DNA of 64,000 nucleotides from Bettongia penicillata ogilbyi (GCA_023548195.1 JAJHZJ010000061.1:1156771-1220770), one strand, 5' to 3'; shown: positions 48,040 through 58,869, numbered from the stretch's first letter. Notes: generated by a model not told the origin, from the sequence alone. A program made the numbers and translations.

Positions 48040-48862
48040 TCCCTAGTCTCCCCGCTAAACTTCATTCCCAGATCATCAATTGCCTGTGAAGTATTTCAAA
48101 CCTGATATCCCAGAAACATCTTAAATTCAACATATGCAAAATTGAACCCATGATGTTTTCCTTCTTGCAGACTTTCCTATTTCTGTTCAAGGCAACTCAC
48201 TGTCCTAGATTCATTATCTCTGACTCCTTGCACTCTCTCTCACCACACTTATCCTCATGCTATCACTTGTCAAAGCTTGCTGATTTACCTTCATTTCTCA
48301 GTCTCTCAATTCAACCCCTTTTCTTCACTTTCACAACTAGTCACCTTAGTTCAGGCTTTAACTACATGTGATGGAGATGATGGAACAGCCTCTGTTGGCT
48401 GCCTTGCTTCAAGCCTCTCTTCCCACACTGCAATCCATCCCACACCCTGCTGCTGAAAGAATTTTGCTTAAACATGGATCTGACCATGTGACTCCCCTAT
48501 TCAACCAACAATCTGGCTTCTGGAATAAAATAGACATTATTCTGTTTAGCTCTTAAAGCCCTTTGTAAGCTACTCCCAATCTATCATTCTGGCCTCACTG
48601 GCTCTTATTCCCCCTCCTGCACGATGGGATCCAGCCAAATTGTCCTTCCTTCTGTTCTTTACACACAATAATCCATCTCCCATTTCCTTGCCCTGGCATT
48701 GGCTTCCCCAATTCCTGCCATGCAATTCCTCCTTATTTCTAAGAGAATTCCTCTTTTCCTTTAAGATGCAGCCCAAGTACCATCTTCTTTACAAAGCCTT
48801 TCCTGCTTTCCTGGTCCCTCTGTTCTAACCATTAGTGTCTTCCCTCCCAAAATTCCTTGTAT
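48040..48862 (+). repeat. L2 fragment
   Basis: A fairly long L2 copy: 'aaattgaacccatgatgttt', 'gatctgaccatgtgactccc', 'tctggcctcactggctctta', 'ccctggcattggcttcccc', 'atgcagcccaagtaccatct', 'aaagcctttcctgctttcct'. The final 3' end is replaced by the microsatellite that follows. Confidence 0.75.
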
Positions 48863-48869
48863 TTAACCA

Positions 48870-49210
48870 CCATATGTATGTTTGTGTATATATACATGTA
48901 TGTATATACATATACATGTATATACACACGTTTTGTATGTATACATATATATTTGTATTTATGCTGTTTGTATATATAAATATGTATATTTGTATTTATT
49001 TTAGACATACTATATCTATAAATATATGTTTACATACACACAAACTATGTGTATATATATGGGTATATGTGTTATATGTATATATGTGTAGGTATGTGTA
49101 TAAGTATGTATATAAATACATATCTGTGTATATATAGACAGATACACATTTATATATTTTTATATATGTATATACATGTATGTGTGCATGTGTGTATGTG
49201 TATATACTTG
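48870..49210 (+). repeat. Long TA/TG alternating microsatellite
   Basis: About 340 bases of alternating TATA, TATG and TGTG words. Frames across it on both strands encode only tyrosine/isoleucine/cysteine/valine runs and are not genes. Confidence 0.95.
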
Positions 49211-49214
49211 TCTC

Positions 49215-49640
49215 CCCAATTGGTGGTGGTGGTGGTGGTAATCCTTCATTCTTGAAGAGGACCAGTGACATCTTGGAGGCTGTTGTCTTGATTTCCAAGT
49301 GAGTTGAATTTAAGTGAGACAGGGCTCTGCAAAGTCATCAGCCTCACACTCTGGAGTCATCAGAGTCCAGTGGCAAGACCTAGGACAGGACGATTGGCGA
49401 TGTCCCCAGATGCAGTGGGGACACCCTGGCCTTTTTAAGCTAAGGTTTTTCCCAGGTCTCAGTTTGTCTGAGGCAACCCCATTCGTTATTAAAGGCTAGA
49501 TTAGTTGCTGTTGGTGTTCATCCTCTTTCCAGAAGAGGACAGATGACATCAGGAGGGTGGTGTCTTGACTTTTGAGTGATGCACTTGATGGACAGGAGTT
49601 AAGATAATTGAATGAAGAAGACCTTTGACACACAGGCATA
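49215..49640 (+). repeat. Two RTE-derived fragments
   Basis: 49215-49490 repeats the order seen at 39516-39835 ('cttgaagaggaccagtgaca', 'ggctctgcaaagtcatcagc', 'gatgcagtggggacaccctg', 'cccaggtctcagtttgtctg'). 49505-49640 starts the same order again ('ccagaagaggacagatgaca', 'ggtggtgtcttgacttttga') and then stops. A (GGT)n run lies at 49222-49240. Confidence 0.65.
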
Positions 49641-50019
49641 CTAAGAGAAAAACCAACACAACAGTGCAGATAATTTTGCAAATTTTAAAGAGCAACCCTG
49701 ACCCAAAGAGAAGGTGTGAGAAGAGACTCCTAACCCTCACTCTTTTCCAGAAGATTAAACTAGGGGGTTTAATATTAGTTATAGTCTAAAATATTTTTCA
49801 CTGTGTTGACTGTTTTTGCAAATGTGTTCCTTTTCTTCCTCTTCACTTTCATTGTTTTCAAATAAAGTGTGTGAGAATCTCTGAGAAAGGGGGGGAAATT
49901 GGGAACAATTGTGTCAATTTAAAAAAGCAATAAATGAAAATTTTAATTTCTTAAAATACAATGTTAAATCTATAATCCAGGCAAGAGGTCAAGAAAGATA
50001 AACCATGGAAAGCAGTTTT

Positions 50020-50900
50020 CCTGTGAGTAGAGAGAAAGGAGTAAATGCAAGAGATGTTACAGAGGCAGAAGTGACAAGAGTTAATAATTGATATGATGAC
50101 ATGTAGGTCTAAGTGACGGAGTCTGAATTATCAAAGACAGCTCTGAGCACAGTGAGCAGGATGACCTGAACAGAAGGCAGTACCCTCCATAGAAGGAACA
50201 ACATTAAGGGAATGTCAGGTTTGTGGAAAGATAATTTGGATGAGTTGAGTGTGAGAGGCATGGTGCTTGATTTTTTTTTTTTTTTGTAAAATCAAGCAGC
50301 TTTTGCTGTAAATAAGAGGTTGAAGGGTGTGGATGGGGTAAGTAGAGACCTGGGCTTCCATAATTTATAATACTCTTCAGGGACTTTGGTACAGTGACAG
50401 CCTCCACCCCCAGTTCCTGTCAGAGGCGCATCAGTGCAAAGAGCAGAAGAGGAAGAGGAGGAAAGGGTATGTCTGCCTGGCTGCATTCACATGCAGGAGA
50501 GTGAGGTGGCTAACCCTGACCATCTTGGAGGGATGCTGCACAAGGAAGAGCACTGGGCCCCACATTCGCTGGTTTTGTGCAAGGCTCAGAGTCAGGGGAG
50601 GATCAGACAAAGACTGGAACTCAAGGAACAGATTGTGCTTGGCTATATACATTTGGGAGCCAGAGGAAGATGATGACATCAGGAGAGAGCGATTACAGGG
50701 AGGAGAAGGCAAGAGGACACCCAGCCTTATTAAGGGGGAGATAGAAGGTGATCCAACATAGAGAAATGAAAAGCTGGGTAGGAGGGTAAGGTAGCGTCAT
50801 GAAAGGTGGAAGAGAAGAGAATCTGTACACGGAAGGAAAACTCCATTGTCTCAAAAGTGGGAGAGAGATAAGAAACTCCAAAGGCTGAAAAAAAGCTATA
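50020..50900 (-). repeat. L2 fragment, minus strand, interrupted
   Basis: The reverse complement of 50600-50880 follows the unit B/C second L2 fragment ('ttggatcaccttctatctcc', 'gctgggtgtcctcttgcc', 'cttgagttccag'). 50020-50270 continues it ('cactgtgctcagagctgtct'). The 50272-50590 stretch interrupts the alignment and has a T-run at its left end. Confidence 0.6.
50272..50590 (-). mobile_element. Possible retrocopy with poly(A), inserted in L2
   Basis: On the minus strand this insertion ends in an A-run (T-run at 50271-50286) and has GC-richer, mRNA-like sequence upstream. A minus-strand frame across it contains MVRVSHLTLLHVNAARQTY. I do not recognise the parent gene. No target-site duplication was resolved. 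Confidence 0.3.
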
Positions 50901-51674
50901 AGATTAGATAATTAAAAGATTGTTGAGGATTTTCAGAGGAAAATTTTGGGAATTAAAAAACAGGAACAAGCAGGAATCACTATTAAGACATGGCAAACTT
51001 TATCTTAAGGCAGGTATGATCTAAAGTCTTTGGTCCTAGTTAAACAAAAAAAGAAAAAAGACAGACAGATGAGGAAAAAAGGTTGGATATAAGCAAGTGA
51101 ACCCAGAGATCCATCATGTAAGGAACATTAGAACGCAAAGAAGTGGGGATCCTAAGCTGCAAGAAAAACTGCAAAGCAGGTAGGTACAAAGCAGGTTGAG
51201 AATAGTTTACACAGTTTAACTTATTAAGTTCTGGAGGCATTGCCAGTCTTAACAAAAAAAAAAGAATATGCAAACATCATGTAAATAGAAGGAAGTTTCT
51301 TTCTGTGATTTTTTTGGGGGGGAAATTCACAACCAAACAAAGTTGAGACCATGATGAAAGAAAACACAGATCATTTTAACTGTATTATATGAACCAACTT
51401 TTATATGAACAGGATCAATGTGGCTTACAAGAGGAAACATCCTCAGATCAGAAAAGTCTTTGGATTGATTCTCAGTTACCAAGTGTAATATTGAAAACAC
51501 ATAAAGAATTAATCCATACTGATAAGATTTTACTCTTTGATATCATCCTCCTGATCAGTAGATAATTGTCCAAATCTATAGAAGCATTCGGGAGACTCAT
51601 TATTCACACTCCTTGGGACTTGGTAGACAAAGTGCAGAGTCTGTAGTAATGAAGACCTTGTTGTTTTTCAATTG
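50901..51674. other. No recognisable feature
   Basis: AT-rich DNA with short frames only. Confidence 0.4.
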
Positions 51675-51903
51675 TCTGCCTCCTTGGGATGCTGTTTGGG
51701 GTTTTCTTACCAAAGATGCTGGAGTGGTTTGCCATTTGCTTCTCCAGATCATTTTACAGATAAGACAACTGAGGTAAAGAAGGTTGAGTGACTTGTTGAG
51801 GGTCACAAAGCTAATAAGAATTTGAGGCCTGATTTGAACTAAGGAAGAGGAGGCTTTCTGACTCCAGGTCAGGTACTCTACCCACTGAACCTCCTAGCTG
51901 GCC
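51675..51903 (-). repeat. SINE, minus strand
   Basis: Antisense SINE: 'tttggggttttcttaccaaa', 'ggagtggtttgccatttg', 'taagacaactgaggtaaaga', 'gggtcacaaagctaata', 'tctacccactgaacctcct'. Confidence 0.8.
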
Positions 51904-52164
51904 CTGTCTGCAGTACAAACAATTGATTTTCCAAACAAGAATTAAGGACTGTTAATAGCCTAATTTAAAATTACACTTCATCATGAATGAGAAGTGAAAT
52001 GCCATTCAACTAGGTTTTCACTTCATCCATATCAAATTGGGAAAAATGATAATATATGGGAACATACATGTTGGGGAAGTTAACTGTTTATATGTTACTG
52101 GAAAAGCCAAAAAGTATCTAATGCAAGGGGACAGTTAGGTGGTTGTATTGATAATGCATTTTTG

Positions 52165-52750
52165 CTTATTGTTAGTACAATTTTGGTTCTTAATGGAAAG
52201 ATCTTCCCCACCCATTAATGGACTTGCCCATTAAGGAGAGTTTGATTTGGGAAGATTTGTAGGAAGGTACGCATCTTTTGTTAATTTTCTAATGAGGCAC
52301 TGGATCTCCAGGGTGGTGATGCCCTCTGACTCTAAAAAAAATATATAAATACTCTGAGGGTGAGGTTTTACTTTGGAGCTTACCGTTGGGAAGTGTTTTG
52401 AGACTCTGGGTAGCTGATAAGAACCCCACCCCCACCCACACCCCCAGCTTTGAAAACCCAGATTTTGATGCTTCTCTCTCTGGTAACTATGCATGTATGT
52501 AATAGTCAAACAGTTGGATCTGTGTATTGATCTATGATGCATGTATTGCTTATGTCAGATAGTTGAAAACCATGTCTGTTGACCTCTGATTTCTCTGTAT
52601 TTTCTCTGAAGTTCAGGGTATTGACTTTTTCCTCTGAACTAGGTGAATGATTTCTTGATTAAAGTGGTTGTTGATCCCTCGAAAGTTGCTTTCCTTTTAG
52701 AAATGCAGATCTAAGAACCTGTATAGCAGGCCCTCCTCTGTATGTTGGGA
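52165..52750 (+). mobile_element. Probable solo LTR (family X)
   Basis: The 3' part (52655-52740: 'gattaaagtggttgttgatc', 'gctttccttttagaaatgca', 'tctaagaacctgtatagcag') matches the end of the 41130-41735 LTR. A TATA-like 'aaaaatatataaatactc' lies at 52336. The 5' half is diverged from the other copy and the left end is not resolved. Confidence 0.5.
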
Positions 52751-52754
52751 TCCT

Positions 52755-53200
52755 TTCTGATGTGGATAGAAACAGTGCCCTAAGAGTTAAAATAATATTG
52801 ATTGACTTTGTGATGCTCTTGGTCCCCACAAGTCTCCTCTTACCACAACTTCCCCTTATCCTGGACCAGATAATTCCCTGTCCCCACTCCTCATCCTGGG
52901 GAATGGGATTTCCTTATCTTATGACATTCACAATCCTCACCCTGTGTCTTTACCTTGCAAGACTTCTTTATCTTGTAAGACTCACCCTAGATCTCCAACC
53001 CCCATAAGAAAACCATAAAATCATCCTGTATAAGTCTGGTCCTTTTCCTATACCACTGCCTTTGTTTAGCTCCTTGCTAAATCTCAGGCCTGGTGCTTTT
53101 TCATCAATAAAGCTCCCAATGGCTACGGAGAAGGTCTAAGTGAATTCATTCACATTTTGAACTAGTCCATCTCTCTATTCAACACTTTCTGTTACAGTGA
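52755..53200 (+). mobile_element. Solo LTR (family Y), plus strand
   Basis: Relative of the minus-strand LTR at 44635-45070. Landmarks: 'cccttatcctggacc', 'tgtataagtctggtcctttt' (TATA-like), 'catcaataaagctccc' (polyadenylation signal near 53105) and the end 'ctgttaca'. It directly follows the family X LTR. Confidence 0.7.
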
Positions 53201-53204
53201 TACC

Positions 53205-53332
53205 GGGAATAGAGTACAGGCCCTGGAATAAGGAGGATCTGAGTACAAATCTGGTCTCAGACATTTGCCACTTACTAGCTGTGTGAACCTGAGCAAGTTG
53301 CTTAACCCTGATTGACTCACAAAAAAAAGTGT
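53205..53332 (+). repeat. SINE fragment, plus strand
   Basis: Sense SINE head and core: 'ggaggatctgagtacaaatc', 'cttactagctgtgtgaacc', 'gagcaagttgcttaaccc', ending in an A-run. Confidence 0.75.
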
Positions 53333-53468
53333 CTAATATTTTTGGAGAAAACATTTGAAATTATGTAAGAAAGGTCATCAAAATGATCGTGGCCTTTGAA
53401 TCATTGATCCCCTTCCTGGACACATGTACTCCAAGGACCTCAAAGACATGAGAATGTTCCATATATAC

Positions 53469-53714
53469 GATCACATTTTCAACACTGGAAACAATGTGGA
53501 TACCTATTCCTCAGACATTTGGCTGATCAAATTATAGGATGTTAATATATAATGATATTATGTTCAGAAAGTTCAGAAGAACTTTTGAAGTGATCACATT
53601 TTCAACACTGGAAACAATGTGGATACCTATTCCTCAGACATTTGGCTGATCAAATTATAGGATGTTAATATATAATGATATTATGTTCAGAAAGTTCAGA
53701 AGAACTTTTGAAGT
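53469..53714 (+). repeat. Perfect 123-bp tandem duplication
   Basis: 53469-53591 and 53592-53714 are identical as read here, head to tail with no spacer. The unit starts 'gatcacattttcaacactgg' and ends 'agaacttttgaagt'. It lies in a very decayed LINE-like stretch (53370-53720). Identity over 123 bases in such old sequence indicates a recent event or an assembly artefact. Confidence 0.95.
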
Positions 53715-53724
53715 GTCAGTGTCA

Positions 53725-54345
53725 TGTGTCAGTCACTGAACTAAACTCTGGGGATATAAACAAAGGCAAAAACAGTACTCAGTCCTCAAGGAGTTCCCAT
53801 TTATTTGGAAAACTACACATCAAAAGGTATACATAGTTAATTCACGGAGCATAAATGGAATATAATCTCTCAGAAGAAAGGCATTAGTCAATTGTGGGGG
53901 TGTAAATGGAGAAGGGTAGACTACCAAAGGGTCACTACTTCTTTCAGAAGGCAGAATTTGAATCTTGTAAGATCTGAAAGCCAGGAAGTGGAGGTGAAGA
54001 GAGAGAGAACATTTCAGATAGAGAGAACAGAAATTGAGAAAACACAGAAATGGGATGGAGGGATGTATCTGAGGGAGAATGAGAAGTCCCAGAGTTTCTG
54101 GATCTTAGAGACCTTGGAGGAGAGTAAAGCATAAGAAGACTGGACAACTTGGAAAAGACCAAGTAAAGGACATTAAAAGCCAAAGACAAGAATGTATATT
54201 TGATCCAGAAGACTCTAGGTTTCATTCAATAGAAACAAATATGGTCAAACCAGTATTTTCAAAAGATCACTATGGTAGGTGAGAGTAGAATGTATTCAAG
54301 TAGACTGAGACCTGAGGAAGGAAGAGGCTCTTACAATCATTCTGG
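53725..54345 (-). repeat. Ancient repeat and L2 fragment, minus strand
   Basis: 53725-53830 is an ancient interspersed repeat ('ggcaaaaacagtactcagtc', 'aaggagttcccatttatttg', same type as 8325-8445). 53950-54345 is antisense L2: its reverse complement reads 'ttcaaattctgccttctg', 'cttttaatgtcc' and related words found in the unit A-D L2 copies. Confidence 0.6.
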
Positions 54346-54439
54346 GATGAGGTAAAGAGAATTTTGTTATTCTTTTTTAAATTACAATTCCCAGGATCCT
54401 ATACATAATTTCCCAGGATCATGGTTGTAAATAATTCCT

Positions 54440-54970
54440 ACTGTAACTGAACAGTGAGATAGAGGAGTGACATAATGTAATATTTACTACGCTTAAGCTG
54501 TATTAGGTCATGACAATATTGCTAAAGTTAACCTGTGAGTCTAATGTTGACAAAATGCCATCTTTGTCTGCTGTCCTATAAACCAAGTGGACACTGGTCA
54601 CTAAGGGGGTAATATGACAGTGTAATGATGTGTATGCCTTGATTGGCCCCCATCAAGGCTCAACAGGGAATAGGAATGCACAAGGGAAATGTGCATGTGT
54701 GCCTGCTTCAACCAGCCCCCACTGAGGCTTAGGGGATGCTAAAAGCTGTATTCCTATTCTCTACCACACCTGTGAGAAGAATAATTAGGGAAGCTGCAGA
54801 AATTAGTGCTTCCACTATCAACAAACACTACTGAGAAGAACAGATTAGAATAAAGTAAGCTTATTTAACCCCTTATTATGACTCTGTTGCCCTGACTGCC
54901 CGGATCAAGAGTGAGCCTGGAGAACACGGGCAAGTGCTAGAAGCTCCTGCTCCTGTGTCTCTTGCCTAAC
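54440..54970 (+). mobile_element. Possible LTR (third family)
   Basis: Candidate boundaries TG (54440-54445, 'tgtaac') and CA ('cctaaca', 54964-54970) enclose sequence with an AATAAA signal at about 54850 ('gattagaataaagtaagc') and a C-rich U5-like end. No target-site duplication was found, and no partner LTR is visible. Confidence 0.4.
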
Positions 54971-55435
54971 AATTGACATAGTCATTGTTATCTGCGTAAT
55001 AGGCATTCATCAATGTGATGGGAATATATAAGAAAATATTGTTTAGGAAGAAATGACAATGTTTGGCAAGAGATGGTTTATGCAGAATGAGGATTCATTG
55101 AAATTCTGGAAGCTGATATGACTGCAAAGCAAGATATTATAGAGGAAGAAGCCAAGAGGGAAGAGGACAGCAACTTGAGGGGGACACCCATTATGAATAA
55201 CTTGGCCTGGATGTAAATCCTACAAATGGAGACTCATATGGACTGACTGAACACATAGGAGGTACCCAATAGGAGAGCAGTGTCACTAAAACCTAGAGAG
55301 AAAAGCCAATCCAAGAGGAGTGGCCCATGTCACAGATCACTATCTTCCAAAACTTGAAGAGCTTGAAATTGCCCTCTTTTACTGAAAATGAACAATGGTG
55401 GAAGGATCCTAGGCTCACAGCCAACTCTGACGTTT
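54971..55435. other. No confident feature upstream of the LRR exon
   Basis: Mostly open, mixed-composition DNA. The region 55340-55435 may contain more of the leucine-rich exon in a shifted frame ('cttccaaaacttgaagagctt' could read LPKLEEL), but this cannot be shown securely. Confidence 0.3.
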
Positions 55436-56500
55436 TTTTGCTGCAGAGCTGAACAAATTGAGATATCTCAGGGAGGTTTCTTTTTTTTTTTTTTAAATAT
55501 TTATTTATTTATTTAAGTTTTTACATTCATTTTCACAAAATTTTGGGTTCCAAATTTTCTCCCACCCAATACCCCAAGCAATCTAATTATCCCTATGTCC
55601 AATCTACCCTCTCTTCTGTCATCCCTCCCTTCTCTTGTCTCCATCTTCTCTTTTCTCCTGTAGGGCCAGATGACTTTCTATTCCTCATTAACTGTATGTC
55701 TTCTTTCCTAGTAGCAACAACAATACTAAACAGTTGTTCCTAAAACTTTGAGTTCCAAATTCTCCCCATCCCTCCCTCCCCACCCATTCCCTTTGGGAAG
55801 GCAGGCAATTCAATATAGGCCATATCTGTGTAGTCTTGCAAATGACTTCCCTGATAGTCGTGTTGTGTAAGACTAATTGAATTACCCTCCATCCTAACCT
55901 GCCCCTCATTGTTTTTCTTCTGTCTTTTGATCCTGTCCCTCCCCAAGTGTTGACTTCAAATTGCTCCCTCCTCCCTTTGCCCTCCCATCCATCATCCCCC
56001 CACTTGCTTATCTCCTTCTCCCCCACTTTCCTATACTGTAAGATAGGTTTTCATACCAAAATGAGTGTGCATTTTATTCCTTCCTTTAGTCAAATGTGAT
56101 GACGATAAACTTCTTGGTTTTTTTTTCCTCAGCTCTCCTCTTTATCCCTCCACTAAAAAGTCTCCTACTTGCCTCTTAAATGACATATAATTACCCCATT
56201 CCATTTCACCCTCTTTCCTCCCACTACATTTCTCTCTCACCATTTACCTTAATTTCTTTTAAGATATGGTCCCATCCTATTCAATTCAATCTGTGCTTTC
56301 TGTCTCTGTATGTGTGTGTATGTGTGTATGTGTGTGTGCATGCATGTGTGTACATGTGTGTGTATGGACCCACCAACTACCCAGATACTGAAAAGTTTTA
56401 AGAGTTACAAATATGGTCTTTCCATGTAGGAATGTAAACAGTTCACTTCTGGTAAGTCCCTTAAGACTACTCTTTGCTGTTTACTTTTTCATGCTTCTTC

Positions 56501-57601
56501 TCATTCTTGTGTTTGAAAGTCAAATTTTCTTTTCATCTCTGGTCTTTTCATCAAGAATGTTTGAAAATCTTCTATTTCATTGAAAGACCATATTTTCCCC
56601 TGAAGTATTATACTCAGTTTTGCTGAGTAGGTGATTCTTGGTTTAAGTCCTAGTTCCTTTGACTTCTGGAATATCCTATTCCACGCCCTTCGATCCCTTA
56701 ATGTAGAAGCTGCTAGATCTTGAATTATCCTGATTGTATTTCCACAGTACTGGAATTGTTTCTTTCTAGCTGCTTGCAAGATTTTCTCTTTGACCTGGGA
56801 ATTCTGGAATTTGGCCACAATGTTCCTAGGAGTTTCGCTTTTTGGATCTCTTTAAGGTGGTGATCGATGGATTCTTTCAATACTTATTTTGCCCTCTGGT
56901 TCTAGAATGTCAGGGGAGTTTTCCTCGATAATTTCATGGAAGATGATATCTAGGGTCTTTTTTTGATCATGACTTTCATGTAGACCCATAATTTTTAAAT
57001 TGTCTCTCCTGGAACTATTTTCCAGGTCAGTTGTTTTTCCCATGAGATATTTCACGTTCTCTTCCATTTTTTCATTCTTTTGGTTTTGTTTTGTGATTTC
57101 TTGGTTTCTCGTAAAGTCATTAGCCTCCATCTGTTCCATTCTAATTTTGAGAGAACTATTATCTTCAGTGAGCTTTTGAACCTCTTTTTCCATTTGGCTA
57201 ATTTTGCTTTTGAAAGCATTCTTCTCCTCATTGGCTTTTTGAACCTCTTTTGCCAATTGAGTGAGCCTATTTTTCAAGGTGATATTTTCTTCAGCATTTT
57301 TTTGGATCTCCTTTACCAAGGTATTGACCTGTTTTTCATACTTTTCTTGAATCTCTCTCATTTCTCTTCCCAGTTTTTCCTCCACCTGTCTAACTTGCTT
57401 TTCAAAATCCTTTTTGAGCTCTTCCAAGGCCTGAGCCCACCTGACAGCCCCCTGGGATGTCTGGGGTACTGAGGCCCCGCCCTCCACGTCTTTCCCTGAT
57501 GGCAAGAATATGTCCTCGTCATCAGATCCGAATGTCGGGATCATTTACATCTGTTCGAAAAAACTCTCTATAGTCTTATTTTTCTTCCCTTTTCTAGGCA
57601 T
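56501..57601 (-). pseudogene. HAL1 ORF1 (one stop, one frameshift)
   Basis: L1-type ORF1 protein, an RNA-binding coiled-coil trimer. A likely true start at 57601 gives MPRKGKKNKTIESFFEQM, then a TAA stop (57545-57547), then the open frame from 57544: an acidic segment (GSDDEDIFLPSGKD), a long heptad coiled coil (about residues 35-165 of that frame, for example EELKKDFEKQVRQVEEKLGR), then the RNA-recognition part with NLKIMGLHESHDQKK. A frameshift near 56852 falls in ERIHRSPP, after which the C-terminal domain continues (QVKEKILQAARKKQF .. RITYSAKLSIILQG) to 56501. Only two lesions in about 360 codons. Confidence 0.9.
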
Positions 57602-58281
57602 TTTCCCAGCCAGTCACCTGACCTCTGAAATTCCTGTCCACCCCTGCCCAGATCTGCCCAGCCAGTGCCTGGGGTTCGAGATTCAAATGGGCCCTCCGCG
57701 GCAAGCGGCTGCTAATCAATGTGAGCTTTAGTTCTGGTGCCGAGGTGGGGGCAGGGCCGCCTCCCAGGCTCAGCTCCCTCAGGTTGTTTATGCAGAGACT
57801 TTCAGTAATGAAGATCCTGCCTGCTGCTGGGGGAGTCCCAGGCCACTGCCGCGCCACAGCTGCCTTCGCCGCCGCCCCCGCCTCTGCCTCCACCGCTCCC
57901 GCCTCTGCTGCTGCCGCTTCCTCCCGAAGGGGCCCAAGTCACAGAGACACTCCGCTCCCCTCCTCCAGCCCAGCTGTCTCTCTCACTGACCTGTAGCTTC
58001 TGTGGGCGGAGGGACTTTCCTGGCCGCCGGAGCTTCCGTCCCTGAAGCCTGCTCGGATCAGCTTCTCTGGGGCCCCGGCCAGGGCAGTGCTGGGGTGGGG
58101 TCCACTTTCCGGAGTGCGACGGACCCTGTGGATGGCTCCCCAGGGCTCTCTGGAACGGAAATCTCTTCCACTATGATTATGCACACCTTGCAGTGATCCA
58201 GAACTTATGGGGATCTCTTCTTACATTAATTCTATGGGCTGTGGGTTCAGAGCTCGCAAACGTGCGTCTTTCTACTCCGCC
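57602..58281 (-). promoter_or_regulatory. CpG-rich HAL1 5' region, candidate internal promoter
   Basis: The 5' untranslated region of the minus-strand HAL1 is strongly GC- and CpG-rich, with a (GCC/GCG)n-like stretch at 57845-57925. L1-type elements carry an internal polymerase II promoter here. The open frames on both strands in this block (57594-57996, 57939-58196) reflect GC-richness, not genes. Confidence 0.6.
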
Positions 58282-58869
58282 CTCAGGGAGGTTTCTTTAC
58301 ATGGTATTTATTTTTTGTTTACATGGTGTTTGTCTTTCAGGTCAGGTGGAGTATCTGCTTAAAACTCTACAGTGCTCCCTGGTGACCCTTCAACTGTCTT
58401 CTTGCTCTCTAACAAAGACCTAACTATAGCACTCATCTTATAAAGCTGGATCTTGCAGGAAACAACAAAACAAACCAGCTAGACTCCTTCCTGAAACTTC
58501 TAAAGACAATCTCAAACTCACTAATGAGTTGATATGACAAGCTGTAGGATCAAGAACATTGACTTTTATAAAATTTTGCTTTATCTATATTTCCGTACCA
58601 GACTCTCCTATCTTGGTCTCTATGACAACCCACTATCTAGCACAGCTATTTTTGTTTTCCTAGGACAACGCCAGCAAAAACTGCCCAATCTGAAGGTAAT
58701 ATCAGTTCTAGTTCCCCCATACTGTTGCAAGAACCTGAGCCAGCATGGTCCTCTTCCTAGGGTATTGGAGCATTATATCGACAGTGAGAAGTTTTCCTCT
58801 GCCCTGAAGGAAATGTACCAGTTGCCAGTCTTAAGAGTAGACCCTACCATTGAGCATAATTTTATTTGA

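Larger units (their letters stand above)
55484..58281 (-). mobile_element. HAL1 (half-L1), full length, minus strand
   Basis: Minus-strand element of 2.8 kb: a CpG-rich 5' region (57602-58281), ORF1 (56501-57601), a 3' region that does not contain ORF2, and an A-tail seen as the T-run at 55484-55494. A perfect 17-bp target-site duplication CTCAGGGAGGTTTCTTT flanks it (55467-55483 and 58282-58298). The long duplication, retained tail and well-preserved ORF1 suggest it is younger than the HAL1 at 18.3 kb. It interrupts a PRAME-like exon in the opposite orientation. Confidence 0.9.
55443..58869 (+). pseudogene. PRAME-family-like leucine-rich exon, split and frameshifted
   Basis: With the HAL1 and one target-site copy set aside, the two sides read through as one LRR exon. 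The left side gives LNKLRYLREVSLHG (about 55449-55483 and 58299). The right side gives GQVEYLLKTLQCSLVTLQL then SSCSLTK, a frame change, LIKLDLAGNNKTNQLDSFLK, another frame change near 58534, then TRLSYLGLYDNPLSSTAI and LPNLKVISVLVPPYC, stopping after 58869. PRAME-type proteins are LRR substrate receptors of cullin ubiquitin ligases or germline factors, and their C-terminal exon has this spacing, including an L..LYGN..S.. repeat and an LPNL.....PVP-like line. Two frameshifts and the insertion make it a pseudogene. LRRC14-type proteins are the main alternative. Confidence 0.65.

Noticed and set aside
21196..49210. CRISPR array or bacterial-type repeats
   Set aside because: All short-period repeats are simple microsatellites or eukaryotic retroelements, with no repeat-spacer pattern.
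48835..49298. Two frames of 100 codons on opposite strands
   Set aside because: Low-complexity translation of the long TA/TG tract.
41130..52750. An 11-kb provirus with LTRs at 41.1 and 52.2 kb
   Set aside because: The two LTRs share only their 3' parts and the DNA between them holds L2, SINE, microsatellite and CpG-island sequence with no gag, pol or env-like frames.
57080..57472. 130-codon plus-strand frame rich in F and L
   Set aside because: It is the antisense shadow of the HAL1 ORF1 coiled coil.
57594..58196. Several frames of 64-99 codons on both strands
   Set aside because: They lie in the CpG-rich 5' region of the minus-strand HAL1.
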